Source of the DNA: Siderastrea siderea | Taxonomy: Eukaryota; Cnidaria; Anthozoa; Scleractinia; Rhizangiidae | Direction of reading: 5' to 3' | Assembly: GCA_964030785.1 (NCBI GenBank) | Contig: OZ034970.1 | Span: forward strand, 20,845,134 to 20,909,133 | Length of the DNA stretch: 64,000 bases | Shown: positions 26,189-37,154 of the stretch, piece by piece | Layout of the letters: each line of letters starts with the position of its first letter | Position numbering within the stretch: the stretch's first letter is position 1 | The notes under the pieces: model-generated | Databases searched by the model: none | What the model was told of the DNA's origin: nothing | What the model saw: only the letters and a program-made list of their open reading frames with translations | Translations under genes and position numbers: made by a program

Positions 26189-28303
26189 TTGTTTGTGCAT
26201 CCTTACTGCGCACGTAATTCATCGGCTTCGCAATGTCACGCCACGTCATGCATCGAGCACGCGCGCTGAGTAAGCAATATCGAAAAATACAGTGGTGGTG
26301 GGTATTTTTGTATCTGTAAACGTGCTTAACTCTCTTAAATGCACGGTGACCCATTTTTTTTCGATAAATCACTTCTTTTACTGGTTTCCCTGCATTTTAT
26401 CCAAAACACAAGAAAAAACACACTGAACGTTAGAAGTGTTAATTTTATTGCTATTTCTACCCAAGTACGGTCGAATTTTTCTACAATTATCCTTCTGTGA
26501 GACTAATTTTACCTGAAGAAACGATATTACCTGCAAAAATGTACTAACTAGGCCTATTTGCGATGAAATCCATAAATCAGCATTATCTAGAGTCCTCTAC
26601 GTAACTTATTTTTCCCTAAGCTTTCCAAAGCTTCTAAAAACACAATGTTTTCAATACGTTTTATCTCCAAAACGAGTACGGTGACCTCCCCCCCCAATGT
26701 TTTTGCTTTTCTAACATGACTTGGTCATTATCTAACTACAGCAAAAGTTTGGAAAAATCTGAACGTGGGGAGATTTTGGGCTCGAACGTCCTTAAAGTCA
26801 TTTCGTTTGGAAAACAAGGTGTAAAGGAAACGTTGGGAACCAGAATCTGGAATCCAGCCACTTTTGGGCCGTGGAATCCGGAATCCACAGACGTGGAATC
26901 CGGAATCCACGGACACAGAATCCGGAATCCACAGCGTGGAATCCAGAATCCAAGGCTCTCTTGGATTACCTTACATGGGCCGATAACGAACAGTACAAAA
27001 ACATGCCGACTGTATTCTTCAAACGTCTTGCAAGCACCAGTGGGTTTTAAGCATATTTACAATTGCCACTCCATCTAGTGCCAGAACCTCAACGGAAGGC
27101 ATTTCCGCCTGAGCTGGACTTATCGTTTCGATACACGATAGCAAATCTGACTTTTTTTTATTTCCTGATCTTAGCTACTCATACTGAGATAAAAAGCGCC
27201 GGGAATCTCTGGTTCTTGTGAGAAAAAAGCTTTCATTTCTAAGTCACCGTCTCTGACTTTTCAAGAGAAGTAAAGCGAGGAAAACAGTTGTTCTTTAGTG
27301 ATGCTATTTGAATCCTCTCCCTGGTCGTCTCTCTAGCAGCTGGAGGACTTCTAAGTAGTGGCAACTTTTTTCTCTTAATGACAACTCCTGGTACTTTTCT
27401 TCTTGCCTACTTCTTCAATATTTCTCTCTGTTTGCATAACCCTGGAATCCATATCTAAGTGCACCTAAGAGGAACAAGTCCCCACTCTGGTCCACTGAAG
27501 AAAGGCGAAAAGTTGAAACGGAGTAAAAAAGCTTGATTGTTGTAATTTGCATGTAACTTCGACCTCATTTTATGCAAATTAAGGAGTGGATCCTAAGTGA
27601 GTCCATAGCTAAAATTATTCAGCTGTTGAATCTCTACCTTTCTGCCAAATTTTGGTGCTTCTACCATAAATCCCACAATTCACCTAGAATTCTGCACCAA
27701 TCTGCTGGAGTATACAGCGCGGACTTCTCCCAACAACATACTCTCGAAAGCTAGTTTACGAATTCAGAACAAACGCCTCTGAATCGATACCAGCTACCAC
27801 TTAACTACTTATCGAAGAAATCAACAGAGCAGACTTACAACAGACTGAACAGACCGACAAATTTAACCACCCTTAGTTGATGGAGGTTTTCTGGAAGGAT
27901 AGCTCACAATTAGTGGATTCCATAACTGCAAGAGCCTCAAATGTATTACTTTGCTCCACAGAGAACTAGCGCCTCTGTGCCATATCTTTTAGTTTTGCCG
28001 CGTCAAAACGCCATTGCCATTTTGCAGTCTTCTTGAATGCTACAGCTTTATTTCAACCATAGCATTGACAAGATGATGGTCACTTCCAACATAGCTTCCG
28101 TTCTCACACGCACATCTTGCAGGAAACGCCTCTATTACCACTTAAATGACCCGTTAAAGTAACAAACCTTCTAGAGGAAAATTTATACCCTATTTATTTT
28201 TGTTTGTTAAATTTACATTTTTTGCACTTCAGATTTGAAATGTTTTATAAAACGTTAAGCTTTAAATCTATTTTCTGCAACAGAGAAATCCGTTGATGGA
28301 ATA
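26189..28303. other. Intergenic with a short GGAATCC tandem repeat
   Basis: No gene supported. At about 26875-26965 the word GGAATCC recurs in imperfect units of 15-25 bp. The rest shows nothing that I recognise. Confidence 0.5.
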
Positions 28304-31300
28304 TTAAGAGCCACAGTCTGTAACTTTCGAGAATCCGCGGTCAGGAAGCTAGCCTGCGTAGCTGGCGGTATTGTTGGGTTTCGCGCGCACAAGCAAAAGC
28401 GGCGAAGCCGCGACAGCGAGCGGCGCAGCCGCGAGTGGCTTGGGGAGGAGAACCCCCAGACGCCCCCCCCCTCTTCTCGCCTTTTTCCCCTCCCCCACCC
28501 CCTTCCCTTCTCTTTTTTCCTCTCCCCAGTTTCTCCCTTGTTCGCGCGTTCAAAATGGCGGCCGGTCGTTCGTAATCGCTGTTTTCGAATCATTCCCCCC
28601 GCAAAACCGCCTGCTTTGCAGGCTATCAGGAAGCGAAAATTTGAATTTTCTTTTTCTACACCAAAAAGACCCTGTTGGTGAACCTTTTTAAAAAATGATA
28701 CCCAAGAGTTCCAGCGAGGCCTTATTTTGACAAAAACGGACAAAGTTCGAAAAGCTGCCCAACCGCCGTCGAAGGCCGAGGTAAATTATGCAAATTAGCG
28801 TATTTTCAACTCGCCAGAACATGACAACAAAAGCTCGGACTAAATTCACTTTTTCACCATTTGTTATTCATCCCTTGGAATTCCTTTTAAACTACATTTC
28901 ATTGCCATGTTAACAATTTTTCTTTGCTATTTACACGCTTAAAAAATATAGCATTCGCTCTTCAGTTGATTCATCAAATTTTACCTTATTTCGGAAGATC
29001 ACAGCGCCGGGGGTATACGTAACTACAGGGCAAAAAGGGATTCTATCGAACGGGCAATTATTCTTCTTTATCATACTGAAATGGTTAGTTTGGCCCGTAA
29101 AAAGCAAGCGCGCTAGAGGCAAAAACGTAGAGACCATTTTCACACATTTCGCCGTTTTCTCTGTTGTTGTCATATTACAAGCTGCATATCATTTTGAAAC
29201 AAAAATCAATGATACGTTGGTCATTTTGGTCAATGCTCCCAATTTTATTTGTTTTTAAATTTTAACGCTTTATATCTGTAGCAATAACTTGACTTTTTTA
29301 ATCAAACTCGATTATTTTCAAATACGGGAACATTAAGCACTAAATAAACAATCCTCCGACGTGTGTACGGGGGAATTCGAACAAGAAGCTGTACAAACGT
29401 CGAAAAGAATTAGGTTTGTAATAGAAAACCGCCGAGTAGCCGCCAACTTTCCATATTTCGCCAATCGATATGCTTTTAGTTGACGTACTGATTATAAGAC
29501 TTGCTTACTTTAATAGGAACTTTGAACGACAAATATTAAAACGTTTACCATGAGAGATAAATTCTACTGCGTCACACCACACTACAGACAATCTAATATC
29601 ACTAAAATTTTGATTTTGCGCAGTAAAAAGTAACGCTTAAACATGCATAACAACACTGTCAACAACGTGTTGCTGCTGAGACTATGTTAATATAAATAGG
29701 TATAAAGGAAAATACATTATTTGTATAAGGTGCTTCTCTCTGTTCGCTCTGATTTCAATTCAATATCCGACCTGAGTCAAAGGCCACCTACGAAATCCTT
29801 TTGTTGCCTATATAAGTATAGTTATTCACTTACTCGTCTTTTTGTGGTACAGACGTCTGAACAATGCGGAAGATGTCTTATCCCCTTCGAAGAGAAGGCA
29901 GCAAATTGGAATTTTCTTCCTGGTAGGTGTACGTTTTTATTCTGTGGAGGCGACAAAGGTTGTCACGTTGCGTGACATACAAAATTACATGGATATGCAC
30001 AGCAGCGCGTCCGCGAAAATTAGAAAAAGAAAACAGAAAAAGGAAAACGAAAACAAAAACCACAAGAAGAGTGGCAGAAAACTAACACATTTCCCTAAGA
30101 AAATGTTCTCGACTCATCGACAAAACCAATAACGAAAACAAAGCCAGAAATAAATTTATATATAAAACAATAATAATATGAACGTTTGAGAATACAGAAA
30201 AGGATATTCCCATAACTTGGGGATGAAAATAGGATGCATTCCAGCAACCAATAAAAAATGGAGAGATTTTGGAAGGCCTGATTTACAATTGTCCTTCATA
30301 CATGACAATTTTGTTATTTTCTTTGGCAGGAGGGGGAGGGGGAGGGGGAGGGTGGGAGTGAGGGGTATGAGTAAATCGCAAAAATGCAAAGCTTTAGCAC
30401 AAGTGAGAATGTCCAGTAACACGAAGCATCGTTTCCTATCTTAACCTCCTGAGTAAAATAAAATCTGTGCCAAGTATTTATATGTAGCCACGGAATAAAA
30501 CGTTCGGACTAAAACATCTAAACAAAACAAAACGCTTTCCCAATTATATACGGTTCCACCTCCGCAGGTACGTATTACCCGACACGCCAAAATTTTGATT
30601 TTGAAAACCATATGCGAAGGAATCATCATTTATTCTGGCTTGGTGGTCCAGCCTCTCATATGACAATTCAAGGAAATGACGGTTTTCGATGTACAGTAGA
30701 ATTTCCATAACTCAACTTAAACCGTCAATGGATACCCAGAACTAACCCGCTTAAACGAAAGGTCTTGCTATCGAGTTTTACTGTGATGAAGTGAGATAAG
30801 TAGTTCTATTTAGCTTAGATTTCGAACTAAAAGAGGTTCAGGTTATATAGATTGTATGATCGTATCCTGGGGGGACTCTCGCATGAAAGTGGCGGGGATG
30901 CTCGTCGGAAAATTAGAATTAAACCCCTAAAGGAGACCAATCTGGGCGTGGCACAGGCTTAATGTGACCTCTAAGGGAGATCATGCTAAAACAGACCACC
31001 AAGTAAGAGCTACTGACAGTGATTTTAATTGCAATAAAGATTGACGGTGTTTGGTTTTTTTCATATAGATGTTTCTTTAAGCACAGCCCTAAGCGATGGG
31101 TAAAAATATTGGCTTACCGTAAACCCTAAGCGACACCAAAATCTGCAATTCACACCCCTAAGCGAGACGACGAGCATTCCCGTCACTTTCATTTAGGAGT
31201 CCCCCCGAGGGGGATCGTATGAAATGAGAGTGTTAATCGGATCCTGAGAGTCAAGAGCGGCCGCCACAGGAACAACCAGCAACAAGATCACTAAGCGCCG

Positions 31301-31420
31301 CAATATACGGGGCCTTTTTTCTGCGGCCGGATTGAGTAGACACCTCTAATTCCAATTTCTCACAGAGCGTCTCGAGCAAACCCATTTTCAAGTTTTTCAA
31401 TGAATTGTTAACGACCAATT
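28304..31420. repeat. Left arm of 7.2-kb palindrome
   Basis: This arm is the reverse complement of 32667-35491, with only scattered substitutions (about 97% identity by eye over several stretches). After subtracting the 276 bp MITE and its duplicated 9 bp target, the arm is about 2.83 kb, the same as the right arm. It starts with TTAAGAGCCACAG and its inner end (31258-31420) is an inverted copy of the 3' end of the zinc-finger gene in the spacer. Within it, about 30860-31240 carries repeated CCCTAAGCGA-type words. Mirrored open frames (for example 29721-29975) have Cys pairs but no family that I recognise. Confidence 0.93.
28350..28625. mobile_element. 276-bp TAGCCTG MITE (Mutator-like, 9-bp TSD)
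   Basis: Terminal inverted repeats TAGCCTGCGTAGCTGGCGG and TAGCCTGCAAAGCAGGCGG are flanked by the perfect 9 bp direct repeat TCAGGAAGC (28341-28349 and 28626-28634). The right palindrome arm shows the empty site, with a single copy of the target. A 9 bp duplication fits Mutator-like elements. The GC-rich interior creates misleading open frames. Confidence 0.92.
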
Positions 31421-31526
31421 TATTTCTTTATTCCACAGTTTAAATATATGAACTTCATATATTCATAATTTCATCTTCATCTTTCCCGGGTATATTACGA
31501 ACCAATTTCATGACCAGCTCCCAGTT

Positions 31527-31597
31527 GGCTTGTTAGCTCAATTGGTTATAGCGCTGCACCGGTATCGCAGAGGTCAGGGTTCGAGTCCCGGCAAGCC
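31527..31597 (+). tRNA. tRNA-like gene, anticodon GGT (Thr?) or tRNA-derived relic
   Basis: The 7 bp acceptor stem pairs GGCTTGT with GCAAGCC, including one G-T pair. An A-box-like TAGCTCAATTGG and a perfect B box GGTTCGAGTCC are present. The anticodon loop reads CCGGTAT, giving GGT. Oddities: position 33 is C rather than the near-universal T, there is a mismatch in the T stem, and the D stem is imperfect. It could be a weak or dead tRNA gene or a tRNA-derived SINE head. It sits alone in the spacer of the large palindrome. Confidence 0.6.
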
Positions 31598-31923
31598 CGA
31601 TTTTTTCAGGTTTTCTTTTCGCAACTGCATAAGTTGCGTTAATAACTGCGAGGATCTTCTCTACATTTATTTCAGTGAGTCATATTGTTTGATTAACTAT
31701 GCGGAGGGATTAAGTCAGGGAATTTAAATTTTTAGGGTGTATATTCTTTATAAGCGCATTTTCAATGAGACTGTGGATACGTTCGCGCATATTGCTGTAG
31801 TTCTGGAATTTCCTTGCACTCAGTTAATTATTAGTGAAGTTATGTAAGAGGATTGATAGTTGATTTTGTTGTTTCCTTTGCATAGTAGCAGTTACAGTAA
31901 CTTCAATATTGTTTTTCGACTAG

Positions 31924-32833
31924 ATGGTGGTTACAAATGGTTTGATGGCACGTTCTCTGATGGAGACTTCAAGGTTATCAAAAAAGACGACTGAGAGGGC
32001 TACGACGAGTGAGAAGGCTGAGGAAAAGAAAGATGAAGATCGGCCATCAGAAGACATCGATTATTCTGGGGCTTATCCTTGTCTACAAGAAGGATGCATC
32101 AGGGTCTTTCAAAGCCTATCTAACCTAAAGCGGCATCTTTCTGTGGAAAAATGTTCCCGTTCACTCGAGAGACTTTCCCTTTTAGACCTAGCAAAGGACG
32201 GAATACGCCGCAGTCCTACAGGAAGGAGTCTCAACTATGCCAACCCTCGAACCCACGTCAACGCTTTCGTTAGCCTCAGCATCTCCTAAGGAGAGATGGG
32301 CTCTGAAAGAATCGAGAAAGGCTTACCGTTTTAATGAGAAACAAAGAAGCTATTTGGAAGCGAAGTTTAATCTTGGGCAGTCGACGGGAAGAAAGGTTGA
32401 CCCTGACTTCGTGGCGAAAGAGATGAGGCGAGCCTTGGATTCAGATGGCAAACGACTATTCATACCATCTGAATTTCTCACAGTGCAAGAAATCTCGTCT
32501 TTTTTTGCTCGACTTGCGGCCAAACTTCGCCATCAAGTTGTTGCAACGGAAGATGACATTTGCGCTGTGGAGGAGGAGGCAAACTTTCAAACGGCAATAC
32601 AAGAGATTCTATCCGAGATTGAAGTAGAGAATCCCATTGTCTTCGACCAGTACAATCTCTGCGCTTTGGTCGTTAACATTTCATTGAAAAACTTGAAAAT
32701 GGGTTTGCTCGAGACGCTCTGTGAGAAATTGGAATTAGAGGTGTCTACTCAATCCGGCCGCAGAAAAAAGGCCCCGTATATTGCGGCGCTTAGTGATCTT
32801 GTTGCTGGTTGTTCCTGTGGCGGCCGCTCTTGA
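31924..32833 (+). pseudogene. Zinc-finger transposon-associated or unknown protein, frame-broken
   Basis: Two overlapping frames form one gene. The first (31924-32289) has an acidic/basic N-terminus and a zinc-finger-like Cys-x4-Cys...His-x5-Cys (PCLQEGCIRVF, LKRHLSVEKC). The second, open through 32237-32833 in +1, carries a helix-rich module (RRALDSDGKRLFIPSEFLT, then VQEISSFFARLAAK) that recalls a homeodomain-like or transposon DNA-binding fold, and a C-terminal helical domain. The break is one base, near 32205-32215, upstream of the second ATG. The last ~165 bp lie in the right palindrome arm and are duplicated in reverse in the left arm. I recognise the architecture as common in uncharacterised invertebrate proteins but cannot assign a function. 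The break may be genuine or an assembly indel. Confidence 0.6.
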
Positions 32834-35491
32834 CTCTCAGGATCCGATTAACACTCTCATTTCATACGATCCCCCTCGGGGGGACTCCTAAATGAAAGTG
32901 ACGGGAATGCTCGTCGTCTCGCTTAGGGGTGTGAATTGCAGATTTTGGTGTCGCTTAGGGTTTACGGTAAGCCAATATTTTTACCCATCGCTTAGGGTTG
33001 TGCTTAGAGAAGCATCTATATGAAAAAACCAAACACCGTCAATCTTTAGCGCAATTAAAATCACTGTAGCTCTTACTTGGTGGTCTGTTTTAGCATGGTC
33101 TCCCTTAGAGGTCAAATTAAGCCTGTGCCACGCCCAGATTGGTCTCCTTTAGGGGTTTAATTCTAATTTTCCGACGAGCATCCCCGCCACTTTCATACGA
33201 GAGTCCCCCCAGGATACGATCATACAATCTATATAACCTGAACCTCTTTTAGTTCGAAATCTAAGCTAAATAGAACTACTTATCTCACTTCATCACAGTA
33301 AAACTCGATAGCAAGACCTTTCGTTTAAGAGGGTTAGTTCTGGGTATCCATTGACGGTTTAAGTTGAGTTATGGAAATTCTACTGTACATCGAAAACCGT
33401 CATTTCCTTGAATTGTCATATGAGAGGCTGGACCACCAAGCCAGAATAAATGATGATTCCTTCGCATGTGGTTTTCACAATTAAAATTTTGGCGTGTCGG
33501 GTTTTCTGTTTACGTACCTGCGGAGGTGGAACCGTTTATATTTGGGGAAGCGTTTTGTTTTGTTTAGATGTTTTAGTCCGAACGTTTTATTCCGTGGCTA
33601 CATATAAATACTTGGCACAGATTTTATTTTACTCAGGAGGTTAAGATAGGAAACGATGCTTCGTGTTACTGGACATTCTCACTTGTGCTAAAGTTTTGCA
33701 TTTTTGCGATTTACTCATACCCCTCACTCCCACCCTCCCCCTCCCCCTCGTGCCAAAGAAAATAACAAAATTGTCATGTATGAAGGACAATTGTAAATCA
33801 GGCCTTCCAAAATCTCTCCATTTTTTATTGGTTGCTGGAATGCATCCTCTTTTCATCCCCAAGTTATGGGAATATCCCTTTCTGTATTCCCAAACGTTCA
33901 TATTATTATTTTTTTATATATAAATTTATTTCTGGCTTTGTTTTCGTTATTGGTTTTGTCGATGAGTCGAGAACATTTTCTTAGGGAAATGTGTTAGTTT
34001 TCTGCCACTCTTCTTGTGGTTTTTGTTTTCGTTTTCGTTTTTCTGTTTTCTTTTTCTAATTTTCGCAGACGCGCTGCTGTGCATATCCATGTAATTTTGT
34101 ATGTCATGCAACGTGACAACCTTTTGTCGCCTCCACAAAATAAAAACGTACACCTACCAGGAAGAAAATTCCAATTTGCTGCCTTCTCTTCGAAGGGGAT
34201 AAGACATCTTCCGCATTGTTCAGACGTCTGTACCACAAAAAGACGAGTAAGTGAATAACTATACTTATATAGGCAACAAAAGGATTTCGTAGGTGGCCTT
34301 TGACTCAGGTCGGATATTGAATTGAAATCAGAGCGAACAGAGAGAAGCACCTTATACAAATAATGTATTTTCCTTTATACCTATTTATATTAACATAGTC
34401 TCAGCAGCAACACGTTGTTGACAGTGTTGTTATGCATGTTTAAGCGTTACTTTTTACTGCGCAAAATCAAAATTTTAGTGATATAAGATTGTCTGTAGTG
34501 TGGTGTGACGCAGTAGAATTTATCTCTCATGGTAAACGTTTTAATATTTGTCGTTCAAAGTTCCTATTAAAGTAAGCAAGTCTTATAATCAGTACGTCAA
34601 CTAAAAGCATATCGATTGGCGAAATATGGAAAGTTGGCGGCTACTCGGCGGTTCTCTATTACAAACCTAATTCTTTTCGACGTTTGTACAGCTTCTTGTT
34701 CGAATTCCCCCGTACACCCGTCGGAGGATTGTTTATTTAGTGCTTAATGTTCCCGTGTTTGAAAATAATCGAGTTTGATTAAAAAAGTCAAGTTATTGCT
34801 ACAGATATAAAGCGTTAAAATTTAAAAACAAATAAAATTGGGAGCATTGACCAAAATGACCAACGTATCATTGATTTTTGTTTCAAAATGATATGCAGCT
34901 TGTAATATGACAACAACAGAGAAAACGGCGAATTGTGTGAAAATGGTCTCTACGTTTTTGCCTCTAGCGCGCTTGCTTTTTACGGGCCAAACTAACCATT
35001 TCAGTATGATAAAGAAAAATAATTGCCCGTTCGATAGAATCCCTTTTTGCCCTGTAGATACGTATACCCCCGGCGCTGTGATCTTCCGAAATAAGGTAAA
35101 ATTTGATGAATCAACTGAAGAGCGAATGCTATATTTTTTAAGCGTGTAAATAGCAAAGAAAAATTGTTAACATGGCAATGAAATGTAGTTTAAAAGGAAT
35201 TCCAAGGGATGAATAACAAATGGTGAAAAAGTGAATTTAGTCCGAGCTTTTGTTGTCATGTTCTGGCGAGTTGAAAATACGCTAATTTGAATGATTTACC
35301 TCGGCCTTTGACGGCGGTTGGGCAGCTTTTCGAACTTTGTCCGTTTTTGTCAAAATAAGGCCTCGCTAGAACTTTTGGGTATCATTTTTTAAAAAGGTTC
35401 ACCAACAGGGTCTTTTTGGTGTAGAAAAAGAAAATTCAAATTTTCGCTTCCTGACCGCGGATTCTCGAAAGTTACAGACTGTGGCTCTTAA
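32667..35491. repeat. Right arm of 7.2-kb palindrome
   Basis: Inverted partner of 28304-31420. It includes the 3' end of the zinc-finger gene and about 2.6 kb of downstream sequence, and ends in GGCTCTTAA. The terminal TTAA at both outer ends (28304-28307 and 35488-35491) could be a target duplication or simply part of the palindrome. The target site of the left-arm MITE is unoccupied here (about 35450-35458). Confidence 0.93.
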
Positions 35492-35718
35492 CAAACTTGC
35501 CAATGTAGTGCTTCTTTCAGTGAGTGTCCATTAGAAATCCATTTATGGAATGTTAACAAGATTACCAATACAATGCTTTCTTCACTGAGTTTCCATTATG
35601 TATCGTTTATTTACCCAACAATTAAATTTTTGTTTTTAATATGATGTTCCCGGACGTCTAGTAAATTTCTTAAAAAGGAGACGGTTGTGTAATTTTTGTT
35701 TGTCTTACCGGTTTATCA

Positions 35719-36351
35719 CTACACCTGATTACCAGTCATTGGTATCACCATTTGATCCTTTTTTTTCACAACTGTTACATCACTGCTGGGAGAATGAAAT
35801 CGCAAAACGAAACCAGGTTCCTTTGAGAAAACGCCTTTCAGGCCGTCAACATTGATAGTGTAGCCTTGGTTGTCTGCCTGTGTAGGCGAACTGGAACTAG
35901 GAGATGGAGCTACGTATGCAGGCTGGTAAATAGGAACAGTAGGGACTAAAAAGAAAGGGGCGCTAATAAAAGCTTGAGGAACACGCCCAACCTGTGGACT
36001 GAAGTACTGAGGAAGCTGGGGGTGCTTTGTGCTATTGTCTTTCCATAACTGAGCCGTAACCTTTGAAGCATTTCTTTTATTTCCAACTCCCTCAATGCCT
36101 GGAGCTGACGTTCTCGGCCGGTGAAGGCAGAGATCTGACCTTGTTTCTCCTCCAAGCTGGACATCAATGCTGGATTAATTTGATCTGAGATTTCTACAGG
36201 TTCTGTATTGTAGTTTTTATCTTGACCCATCTTGTTCAACGCACCAAGCAGCTTATCCTCAATCGCATGGCTTGTTTTTCTCTTATCTTCTTCTGGTTCT
36301 TTGTCATCAACGTCTTCACTTTCGTCATCCTCATCCTCCTGAGGCAAAGAT
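35719..36351 (-). CDS. Predicted secreted acidic protein, 3' half of exon 2 (split by Polinton)
   Basis: This is the minus-strand continuation of the coding exon that stops at 50892 on the far side of the Polinton. When the Polinton and one AAAGAT copy are set aside, the reading frame runs through without shift. It begins with a strongly acidic block (EDEDDESEDVDDKEPEEDK), then a helical Gln/Leu-rich part, then a Pro/Tyr/Ser-rich tail ending at a stop at 35719-35721. A one-base break in a short A run near 36045 separates the acidic-helical part from the Pro-rich tail, where the second frame continues sensibly. Together with 52124-52196 and 50892-51543 this gives a protein of about 450 residues. 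No family recognised. Confidence 0.6.
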
Positions 36352-36983
36352 AGTAGTTTGATGTTTGAGCGTACGAGCGCACTTTAGTAAAATCTTCATC
36401 TAAATTTAACTGGAAACTTTCCAGTCAAATCTCCAGAGCGTACGAGCGCACTTTAGTGAAATCTCAGTCAAAATTCTTGGAAAAAATGCGTTTGTACCCC
36501 CAGTCAAATCTTTAGTGAAATTTAACTGAAAGAGCGCCCAGTTAAATTTTAATTTAATTTAATGAGGAAGCACCCCCAGTCAAATCTTCACAAATGAAAT
36601 CTAAATCTTCACACACACACACACTTGAATTAGGCATTAGTCCAATGGTTTCCTCAAGCTTGTATTTAATAGATAAAGGGAGTTATATCATTCATATCGA
36701 GCGAATAAATTTTTCACTTTAATTGGAGCGCACCTAGTCAAATCTTCACAAACACTTAGCTGAAAATTTGACTGAAAAAATATTCAAAGTCTATTATGAC
36801 CGTAAGCATAACTTGTCACACCATTTTTATGAATATATCTTTTATCATCGAAGCAGCTGAGTGATGTTTTATTCACCACATAGCTACCAATTCGATGTTT
36901 TTCACTTTTGATTAGTCTCATCGTGTGACGCATCTGTTTCTTATTGAAAAGCGTATCTTTGTAATTGTCGTGTTGTATTTTTT
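36352..36983. repeat. Polinton left terminal inverted repeat (632 bp)
   Basis: Inverted copy of 50260-50891. The outer ~430 bp consist of repeated short words (GTCAAATCTTCAC, AGTGAAATTTAACTG, GAGCGTACGAGCGCACTTTAG) and a (CA)n tract. The inner ~200 bp (36784-36983) duplicate, on the minus strand, the 3' end of the polymerase gene including its stop codon. The duplicate has no upstream frame and cannot encode a polymerase. Confidence 0.95.
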
Positions 36984-37154
36984 ACTCGCGTGACTTCATA
37001 CAACAGGGACTTTCCCGAGGAAATGAGTCATCAGATTGTTATGTAATATCAGATGAACTTGTATTTGAAGTAAAGTTTATTAGTAAAGTTTGTTAGTAAA
37101 GTTTGTTATTTCTTAGAAAAGTAGACTTGTGCTATATAATGAATGAAAGAATAT

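Noticed and set aside
28371..28743. GC-rich open frames on both strands
   Set aside because: They run through the 276 bp MITE, are out of keeping with the flanks, and are absent from the empty right arm.
29721..30132. Cys-containing open frames in the palindrome arms as a gene
   Set aside because: Two short overlapping frames without recognisable domain; the mirror copies differ by frame changes. Not enough support.
28304..35491. piggyBac-type element from the TTAA ends
   Set aside because: Termini continue GAGCCACAG rather than the CCC-type ends usual for piggyBac, no transposase domain is visible, and TTAA may simply be part of the palindrome.
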